The position numbers were made by a program, and so were the translations under genes. 5,041 nt of DNA, taken from assembly GCA_030145365.1 (NCBI GenBank), contig JAQYVS010000368.1:1-5041 (forward strand), read 5' to 3'. Of the stretch, positions 1 to 4,222 are shown one piece after another. The stretch comes from Desulfofustis sp. GTDB lineage: Bacteria; Desulfobacterota; Desulfobulbia; Desulfobulbales; Desulfocapsaceae. Every line of letters starts with the position of its first letter. The first letter of the stretch is position 1. A model generated the notes under the pieces. That model did not search any database and had not been told where the DNA came from. It saw nothing but the letters and a program-made list of their open reading frames with translations.

Positions 1-21
1 GACAACACCTAGAATCTTACC

Positions 22-27
22 AAGGAG
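22..27 (+). promoter_or_regulatory. Ribosome binding site of the selenoprotein gene
   Basis: AAGGAG lies five bases before ATG 33. It decides the start: the GTG at 129 that opens the longest uninterrupted frame has no comparable site at the right spacing (the preceding bases read cgcagaagaa), whereas ATG 33 has a near-ideal one. Translation is therefore expected to begin upstream of the in-frame TGA and to run through it. Confidence 0.75.
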
Positions 28-32
28 CGAAA

Positions 33-371
33 ATGACAATAGATTGGGCCTATATGCGAAAAGGCTGAGTTTCCTGTAAAAAGGCTCGGGAGGTCTTTTC
101 CACATCAAACCAGGAGATCGCAGAAGAAGTGGATGCAAAGAAAGAGGTGATTGGACCGGATAAGGTCTGGGCATTTCTGCAAAGCGGTGAAACAGTTCAT
201 GTGGCCAGTGGCCAGAAAATTCTGAGTTTTAAACCGGATAATACCAATAAAGAGCAATTACTGAACAAGGCCACAGGTCGGACGGGAAATCTCAGAGCAC
301 CGGCGTTACGTATCGGTCAGAACCTCTACATCGGGTTCAACACAGCAATGTATGGTGACTTGAGGGGGTGA
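33..371 (+). CDS. ArsC/thioredoxin-fold-like selenoprotein, TGA at 66-68 read as selenocysteine
   Basis: The reading frame begins at ATG 33, five bases after an AAGGAG ribosome binding site, and runs to a TGA stop at 369-371, giving 112 residues. The only interruption is TGA at 66-68, codon 12. Read as selenocysteine it gives the motif RKGUVSCKKAREVF, a UxxC redox pair (U12, C15) followed by a basic helix, as at the start of thioredoxin-fold and ArsC-like proteins. The C-terminal part (GRTGNLRAPALRIG, then YIGFNTAMYGDL, about residues 82-110) resembles from memory the ArsC-family (seleno)protein group, with an 'RAP' cis-proline-like segment and a final 'GFN..MY' block. A hairpin at 75-104 sits where a bacterial SECIS should be. 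The likely role is a cytoplasmic thiol or selenol oxidoreductase; the substrate is unknown, and arsenate reduction should not be assumed. Sec insertion would need SelA, SelB, SelC and SelD, none of which lies in this window. The alternative is a pseudogene with a nonsense mutation, which is less likely because the stop falls exactly at the redox residue. Confidence 0.88.
75..104 (+). promoter_or_regulatory. Candidate bacterial SECIS hairpin after the Sec codon
   Basis: In the mRNA, AAAAG (79-83) pairs with CUUUU (95-99). The helix continues inward by G84-U94, C85-G93 and U86-G92, leaving a CGGGA loop (87-91). After a small internal bulge (A78 against C100, C101), UGU (75-77) pairs with ACA (102-104). 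The apical loop begins 18 bases after the UGA and has a G at its second position. This fits the general bacterial SECIS rule of a small G-containing loop roughly 16-37 bases from the UGA. SelB bound to this hairpin would deliver Sec-tRNA to the ribosome. The pairing was found by eye and several of the inner pairs are wobble pairs. Confidence 0.6.
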
Positions 372-386
372 GGTGTTAGTCGGCGG

Positions 387-1070
387 CTACTGGGCTAAAA
401 GAACCTCGTCACCGTCATAGGCTAGCTTCTGATCGAGTAGATTTTCGGCAAGCATCTGGCCACAGGATCTTACTTGATACAATTGTTCGACAGTATGGCC
501 GAAATGTTGGTAATGTTTGGTCAGAAAAGAAATCCGCTCAGGCTGATATCCAGCCGATTTGAGAAATACTCCAATTGTACTCCAGGGCTCTGAAACCGGA
601 TGGCTGAATATGATACTTTCGCCAACCTGGGCTCCACATTTCTGTAACTGGCGTGTAAGCAAACGTTCGTGCATTCGGTAGTACCCTCGGCAGGAGATAA
701 GCGGCACAACCTGTTTCCCTGCAAAGAGTTTCTCTCCGTGACCATCCAACAGACTCAGGACGGGGCCGCTTGGGTTATAAGACCAGGTAGGTCCTGCAAG
801 GATAAAAAGATCATACGATTCATAACACCTGCTCGAAAGCTCCAGAATAGGTATTCGCTTCCTGAAAAAGGTAGTCAGCATCATTTTCAGTGTGTGAAAA
901 ACGGAATTGAATGGGAAGCCAATTCTTTCGGGTGTTCGAATTTGTTCGATTACAACTTCAACTCCCTGAAGGCGGATGCCTGAAGCCAGAAGATTGATCA
1001 GGCCACGGCTCTGGCCGCTGAGGCTGAAGTAAATGATGCATATGCGGGGAGATAAATGATACCTGCTCAC
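387..1070 (-). CDS. Flavodoxin-fold (FMN-binding) protein of unknown role
   Basis: The product carries flavodoxin-fold marks: a first beta strand and phosphate-binding loop, ICIIYFSLSGQSRG, directly after the start, and the second flavin-loop motif LFILAGPTWSYNPSGP about 75 residues later. This points to a cytoplasmic FMN protein that moves electrons or reduces a quinone or similar acceptor. At about 227 residues it is longer than a simple flavodoxin (about 150), with an extra C-terminal region I cannot assign. The start is uncertain. The frame is open to a TTG at 1136 (249 residues), and GTG codons occur at 1097 and 1070. I chose GTG 1070 because it puts the first beta strand near residue 10, as expected, and because the extra 22 codons look non-coding; its Shine-Dalgarno (GAAGA) is weak. 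The gene ends in TAG, 15 bases from the end of the convergent selenoprotein gene. The rubredoxin terminator lies upstream, so it probably has its own promoter, which I could not identify. Confidence 0.75.
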   Translation of the reverse strand: MSRYHLSPRICIIYFSLSGQSRGLINLLASGIRLQGVEVVIEQIRTPERIGFPFNSVFHTLKMMLTTFFRKRIPILELSSRCYESYDLFILAGPTWSYNPSGPVLSLLDGHGEKLFAGKQVVPLISCRGYYRMHERLLTRQLQKCGAQVGESIIFSHPVSEPWSTIGVFLKSAGYQPERISFLTKHYQHFGHTVEQLYQVRSCGQMLAENLLDQKLAYDGDEVLLAQ

Positions 1071-1276
1071 AATATTCTTCGACGTTGCCCATCTCACTAG
1101 GTGTCGGTTAGGCCGATGGCCTGATACCGCAAACAATCTCTCTATCTGATATTAGAATCAACAGTCACTATTGGTACCATGTTCCAGCCAGTGCGACAAG
1201 TGGAGACACAACTTGAACCGAGGAAATGGATGGTAATACCCGGTTCCGAATAGCTGTTTTGTAGAGATGTTGCGAT

Positions 1277-1315
1277 AAAAAAAAGCCGGGACTGAATTGC
1301 TCAGCCCCGGCTTTT
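1277..1315 (-). terminator. Intrinsic terminator of the rubredoxin gene
   Basis: On the minus strand AAAAGCCGGG pairs with CCCGGCTTTT. After one mismatch the stem continues with CTGA/TCAG around a five-base loop, and it is followed by a run of eight T. It begins 23 bases after the rubredoxin stop codon. The long T tract is on the minus-strand exit side, so it terminates rubredoxin transcription. Four T on the other side (1312-1315) might give weak termination for plus-strand transcripts. Confidence 0.92.
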
Positions 1316-1338
1316 GTAACTGATAATCTTAAATCAGA

Positions 1339-1500
1339 TTAGTCGTCATACTTCCAGAACGCGTCCTGGTCCGCACCACATACCGGGCAGACCCAGTCTT
1401 CCGGAAGATTTTCCCAGGCAGTATCAGGATCAACGCCGTTGGCGATATCACCCTCTGCTGGATCATAAACGTAGCCACAAGGACATTCCCATTTCTGCAT
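1339..1500 (-). CDS. Rubredoxin with a CxC first iron knuckle
   Basis: This 53-residue protein is a one-electron carrier with a single iron held by four cysteines; it is cytoplasmic and typical of anaerobes. It starts MQKWECPCGYVYDPAEGD and later has LPEDWVCPVCGA, which matches rubredoxin along its whole length, with the usual aromatic residues Y10, Y12, W36 and F48. The ligands would be C6, C8, C38 and C41. The usual first knuckle is CxxCG, but here it is CPCG, one residue short. The reading frame and the rest of the protein are intact. The start is ATG 1500 with AAAGGAGG five bases upstream (1506-1513). It has its own promoter, a Fur-like site and a terminator, so it appears to be a monocistronic unit. 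In relatives, rubredoxins pass electrons to oxygen- or peroxide-detoxifying enzymes such as rubrerythrin or rubredoxin:oxygen oxidoreductase; no such partner is present here. It is too short to appear in many ORF lists. Confidence 0.95.
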   Translation of the reverse strand: MQKWECPCGYVYDPAEGDIANGVDPDTAWENLPEDWVCPVCGADQDAFWKYDD

Positions 1501-1505
1501 AATTG

Positions 1506-1513
1506 CCTCCTTT
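1506..1513 (-). promoter_or_regulatory. Strong ribosome binding site of rubredoxin
   Basis: AAAGGAGG on the minus strand lies five bases before ATG 1500. It is close to the full anti-Shine-Dalgarno complement and fixes the start of this small gene, suggesting high expression. Confidence 0.85.
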
Positions 1514-1531
1514 ATTGAGTTAGCTTTCGCA

Positions 1532-1550
1532 CTTATTGATAATCATTCTT
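1532..1550 (-). promoter_or_regulatory. Fur-box-like operator in the rubredoxin leader
   Basis: Compared with the 19-base Fur consensus (GATAATGATAATCATTATC), the plus-strand bases here match at 14 positions by my count, including an unbroken core TGATAATCATT. The site lies just downstream of the -10 box at about +5 to +23, where bound repressor would block transcription. This suggests iron (Fur) or related PerR-type control of rubredoxin. The match is by eye in an AT-rich stretch, so a chance match is possible. Confidence 0.5.
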
Positions 1551-1561
1551 GATTGGCAAGG

Positions 1562-1589
1562 AATATACCTTACCTGCTCCCAGAGTCAA
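1562..1589 (-). promoter_or_regulatory. Sigma70-type promoter of rubredoxin
   Basis: On the minus strand TTGACT (1584-1589) and TATATT (1562-1567) are separated by 16 bases; each matches the consensus at five of six positions. An AT-rich tract including the palindrome aaaatatttt (1613-1622) lies upstream and could act as an UP element. Transcription would start near 1555, giving a leader of about 55 bases before ATG 1500. Confidence 0.75.
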
Positions 1590-1634
1590 CTACTACTAAA
1601 CTAAATTGACGCAAAATATTTTCACTATGCATCA

Positions 1635-1647
1635 TGATTATCTCTAA
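1635..1647 (-). repeat. 13-base word shared with the recA leader, copy 1
   Basis: TTAGAGATAATCA on the minus strand occurs here, just after the stop of the FAD dehydrogenase, and again at 4156-4168 upstream of recA, in the same orientation. Both copies are intergenic. A chance 13-base match somewhere in 5 kb is not rare, so its meaning is doubtful. Confidence 0.35.
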
Positions 1648-1656
1648 ACTCAATTA

Positions 1657-3054
1657 TCACGAGTATCTGCTGATAATTTCTTTGGCAGGAATCAATGCCG
1701 TTGCCGTGGCAGAGACGATGTTACCGGCAACACCCGGACCGTCGCCGGCCATAAATAATCCTTTGATATCGGTTTCAAGATTACTATCTGTATCCACCTG
1801 GGTGGCAAAAAATTTGATCTCGGGAGCGTACAGCAGGGTCTCGTCGTTGGCCACACCGGGTAAAACCTGATTGAGCTGCTGAAGGCCGTCTATGATATTT
1901 GAGAGAATACGTTCAGGAAGGGCCATAGCAATATCGCCGCAGGTGACATTTTTTAAAGTCGGATCGATATAGCTGTTTCGAACCCGGTTCCAGGTTGATC
2001 TCCTACCTCTTTTCAGATCTCCGTAACGCTGTAAAATCGGCTTGCCGCCGCCAATCAGGGTCGCTAGTTTTCCTATGGATTCGCCATAGGCCTGATTATC
2101 TTCTACCGGGTCGTTTAAGACGACTTTTGATAAGAAGGCAAAATTTGAATTATCGCTTTTTCTGTCCATATAGGCATGCCCGTTAATACAGACAAAATCC
2201 TGATAATTTTCTAGAGCCACAAAACCACCGAAATTGGTACAGAAGGTTCGGGTCTGGTCATCATAGCGGCTGGTTCTGATAAAAAATGTTGGATCATAAA
2301 TGACCGAGCAAAGATCCTGGAGAATTTCATTGTGAACCTCAACGCGCACCCCTACCTCTATACCGCGTTGGGATACATCTATCTTGTTCTTCTTGGCCAG
2401 CTGTCCGATCCATTCAGCTCCAACCCTGCCGGGCGCCATAATGATATTTTTCGAACGATATGTTCCTTTATCGGTGATCAGACCGGCAATGGAGCCATCT
2501 TCAACGATGATGTCTTTCGCTTCTTCCAGGTGGTGGAAAACGACACCGCTGTTTTCGATATACTCTGCCATTGCCGCAATATGAGCCGGAAGGTTATCGC
2601 TGCCCAGATGTTTCTGTTTGATGATCAAAAGATCGATGCCGCTTTTCCGAGCTTCTTTGCGGATTTGCTTGGCTCGCTCCATATCGGTGGGAAAAATCTT
2701 CCCGTCCATACCGAAACGGTTGAAAATCAATTCCGTTTCATCAATAAGGTTTTTTGCTTCGGACTCCGGTAGAAACTGGGTCAGGTCTGTTTTGCCAAGT
2801 TTGTGGATAAAGTTCAGTTTGCCATCGGAAAAAAGGCCGGCTCCGCCGATACCACAAAGAATATTGCACGGTTTGCATTTGATGCAGCCGTTCTCTTTTA
2901 TCGGACATTTTCTTTTAAGCGGCGGCAGCCCTTTGTCGATGACCAGTACACTTAGATCTGAGTTTTCAGCCAAATAGTATGCCCCGAAGAGACCGGCGGG
3001 GCCGCCGCCGACGATGATGACATCAAACTCTGTTTGGGCTTTTGATTGTGCCAT
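1657..3054 (-). CDS. FAD-dependent dehydrogenase (COG2509-like) with cysteine cluster
   Basis: The 465-residue protein has an N-terminal Rossmann FAD site, DVIIVGGGPAGLFGAYYLAE (residues 11-30), ending in an acidic D40 for the adenosine ribose. A cysteine-rich segment (C50, C57, C60, C63, C67) runs into GIGGAGLFSDGKLN (68-81). The C-terminal flavin loop reads GLFMAGDGPGVAGNIVSATA. This pattern and length match the uncharacterised COG2509 family of FAD-dependent dehydrogenases; the substrate is unknown. It is cytoplasmic, with no signal peptide or membrane helix apparent. C57-x2-C60-x2-C63-x3-C67 has the spacing of a [4Fe-4S] binding motif, which is inference only. The gene starts 36 bases after the recA stop with no terminator between them, so it is probably cotranscribed with recA. 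The ATG at 3054 has no clear Shine-Dalgarno (preceding bases aaatcatctt), so translation may depend on coupling or be weak. The stop is TGA at 1657-1659. Confidence 0.9.
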   Translation of the reverse strand: MAQSKAQTEFDVIIVGGGPAGLFGAYYLAENSDLSVLVIDKGLPPLKRKCPIKENGCIKCKPCNILCGIGGAGLFSDGKLNFIHKLGKTDLTQFLPESEAKNLIDETELIFNRFGMDGKIFPTDMERAKQIRKEARKSGIDLLIIKQKHLGSDNLPAHIAAMAEYIENSGVVFHHLEEAKDIIVEDGSIAGLITDKGTYRSKNIIMAPGRVGAEWIGQLAKKNKIDVSQRGIEVGVRVEVHNEILQDLCSVIYDPTFFIRTSRYDDQTRTFCTNFGGFVALENYQDFVCINGHAYMDRKSDNSNFAFLSKVVLNDPVEDNQAYGESIGKLATLIGGGKPILQRYGDLKRGRRSTWNRVRNSYIDPTLKNVTCGDIAMALPERILSNIIDGLQQLNQVLPGVANDETLLYAPEIKFFATQVDTDSNLETDIKGLFMAGDGPGVAGNIVSATATALIPAKEIISRYS

Positions 3055-3090
3055 AAGATGATTTGCTATAGAGCAGAATTATTTGAAGAC

Positions 3091-4119
3091 TTATGCTTTA
3101 GGTTCCGGATTTTCATTGGCTACAGCCAATCCAAATCCCATACGTACTTTGCCCTCGATATCACTCATCATTTCCGGATGGTCCTTAAGAAATTGTTTAG
3201 CGTTTTCGCGACCTTGACCAATTCTCTCGTCTTGATATGAATACCAGGCACCACTTTTGTCAACAATTTCCTGTTCCACTGCCAGGTCAAGGATATCTCC
3301 AGCGGTTGAAATACCCTCGCCAAAAATTATATCGAATTCACACATTTTAAATGGTGGAGAAACTTTGTTCTTCACCACTTTAACCCTGGTTCTGTTGCCA
3401 ATCGCTTCCTGACCGTCCTTAATCTGCCCTATTTTTCGAATATCAATGCGAATCGATGAGTAGAACTTGAGAGCATTACCGCCTGTTGTGGTCTCAGGAT
3501 TGCCAAACATCACACCAATTTTCATCCTGATCTGATTGATGAAGACGAGGATGGTATTCGAGCGGCTCAAAACCCCGGTAAATTTGCGCATGGCTTGAGA
3601 CATCAGTCGTGCCTGCAGTCCCATATGGGAATCTCCAACAGCACCGTCAATTTCAGCTTTGGGAACCAGGGCTGCAACCGAGTCGATGACTATAATGTCA
3701 ACTCCGTTGGAACGGATAAGGATCTCAGCTATCTCGAGAGCCTGTTCTCCAAAATCGGGTTGTGAAACCAGCAGGTCATCGATGTTGACTCCGAGCCTTT
3801 CGGCATAATTGGTATCAAGGGCGTGTTCGGCATCGATAAATGCTGCGGTCCCCCCTCTTTTTTGGGCTTCAGCGATGACATGCAGGGCAAGCGTGGTTTT
3901 TCCGCTTGATTCCGGACCATAAATCTCCGATACTCTGCCGCGTGGCAGGCCGCCGACACCCAGTGCAATGTCGAGACTTAATGACCCGGTGGGAACTGCC
4001 GGAACGAGTTCAGTCTCGTCGGAACCGAGCCGCATGATGGCACCTTTGCCGAATTGTCTCTGAATCTGGCTCAATGCGTTTTCAACGCTGCTTAATTTGT
4101 TTTTATCTGCTGCTGGCAT
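3091..4119 (-). CDS. recA: Recombinase RecA
   Basis: RecA forms ATP-dependent filaments on single-stranded DNA, carries out strand exchange and activates LexA self-cleavage in the SOS response. The protein is 342 residues (E. coli has 353). Visible marks are Walker A GPESSGKT (68-75), catalytic E98 in DAEHALD, Walker B IIVID (142-146), the L1 region around VGDSHMGLQARLMSQAMRK, and L2 starting at NQIRMKIGVMFGNPETTTGG (195-214). The C-terminal tail is short and only mildly acidic (ANENPEPKA). ATG 4119 is preceded by CAGGAG (4125-4130) at five bases, and the stop is TAA. It follows cinA, as in many bacteria. recX, often downstream of recA, is absent here; a FAD dehydrogenase takes its place. The 103-base leader holds a dyad and a possible promoter. 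Confidence 0.99.
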   Translation of the reverse strand: MPAADKNKLSSVENALSQIQRQFGKGAIMRLGSDETELVPAVPTGSLSLDIALGVGGLPRGRVSEIYGPESSGKTTLALHVIAEAQKRGGTAAFIDAEHALDTNYAERLGVNIDDLLVSQPDFGEQALEIAEILIRSNGVDIIVIDSVAALVPKAEIDGAVGDSHMGLQARLMSQAMRKFTGVLSRSNTILVFINQIRMKIGVMFGNPETTTGGNALKFYSSIRIDIRKIGQIKDGQEAIGNRTRVKVVKNKVSPPFKMCEFDIIFGEGISTAGDILDLAVEQEIVDKSGAWYSYQDERIGQGRENAKQFLKDHPEMMSDIEGKVRMGFGLAVANENPEPKA

Positions 4120-4155
4120 AAGGACTCCTGAAATCTGATTTTTGTGGTTCGATAG

Positions 4156-4168
4156 TGATTATCTCTAA
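4156..4168 (-). repeat. 13-base word shared with the rubredoxin upstream region, copy 2
   Basis: TTAGAGATAATCA on the minus strand is identical to 1635-1647. Here it contains the GATAAT that I propose as the recA -10 element, which may be all it is. Confidence 0.35.
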
Positions 4169-4186
4169 GACGGGCAAATTTATAAA
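4158..4186 (-). promoter_or_regulatory. Possible recA promoter
   Basis: On the minus strand TTTATA (4181-4186) and GATAAT (4158-4163) are 17 bases apart, matching the sigma70 consensus at four and five of six positions. A start near 4151 would give a leader of about 30 bases before the recA ATG. The -35 element falls within the dyad at 4172-4193, as expected for a repressed promoter. Other AT-rich -10 candidates exist in this leader, so the assignment is tentative. Confidence 0.35.
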
Positions 4187-4193
4187 AGTGCCC
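4172..4193. promoter_or_regulatory. Imperfect dyad upstream of recA, candidate operator
   Basis: GGGCAaaTTTA and TAAAagTGCCC form a 22-base inverted repeat matching at nine of eleven positions per arm. It sits 53 bases before the recA start, over the proposed -35 element. It is not followed by a T run on either strand, so it is unlikely to be a terminator for cinA. A regulator such as LexA could bind here, but the sequence is not the E. coli type CTG-N10-CAG box. Confidence 0.35.
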
Positions 4194-4222
4194 TAAAGAT
4201 ATATAAGGTCGCGTAAGAAACA

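Noticed and set aside
129..371. Stand-alone 80-residue hypothetical protein starting at GTG 129
   Set aside because: It lacks a ribosome binding site, and the same frame continues upstream through the Sec codon to ATG 33 with a good one; this is the C-terminal part of the selenoprotein.
33..371. Pseudogene broken by a nonsense codon at 66-68
   Set aside because: The stop falls exactly at the first position of a CxxC-type motif, the rest of the frame is intact, and a SECIS-like hairpin follows; chance would rarely give all three.
370..410. Terminator hairpin between the convergent genes (GAGGT/ACCTC and TTAG/CTAA)
   Set aside because: The stems are short with a large interior and no T run, so too weak to call.
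669..983. Plus-strand frame of 104 codons, and the minus-strand frame at 521-745
   Set aside because: Both lie inside the flavodoxin-fold gene in other frames, have no recognisable motif and look like shadows.
1137..1276. Possible gene, promoter or regulatory hairpin upstream of the flavodoxin-fold gene (GAACCG at 1214 pairing with CGGTTC; palindrome TGGTACCA)
   Set aside because: No open frame with a ribosome binding site and no convincing -35/-10 pair; the six-base arms are 20 bases apart, within chance expectation.
1657..1659. TGA end of the FAD dehydrogenase as a C-terminal selenocysteine
   Set aside because: The protein ends normally after the C-terminal flavin motif and helix; there is no redox motif there and the downstream frame adds nothing recognisable.
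1995..2977. Several plus-strand frames (1995-2186, 2332-2772, 2384-2584, 2618-2977) opposite the FAD dehydrogenase
   Set aside because: All are antisense to a gene with clear FAD motifs, and their translations are low-complexity shadows.
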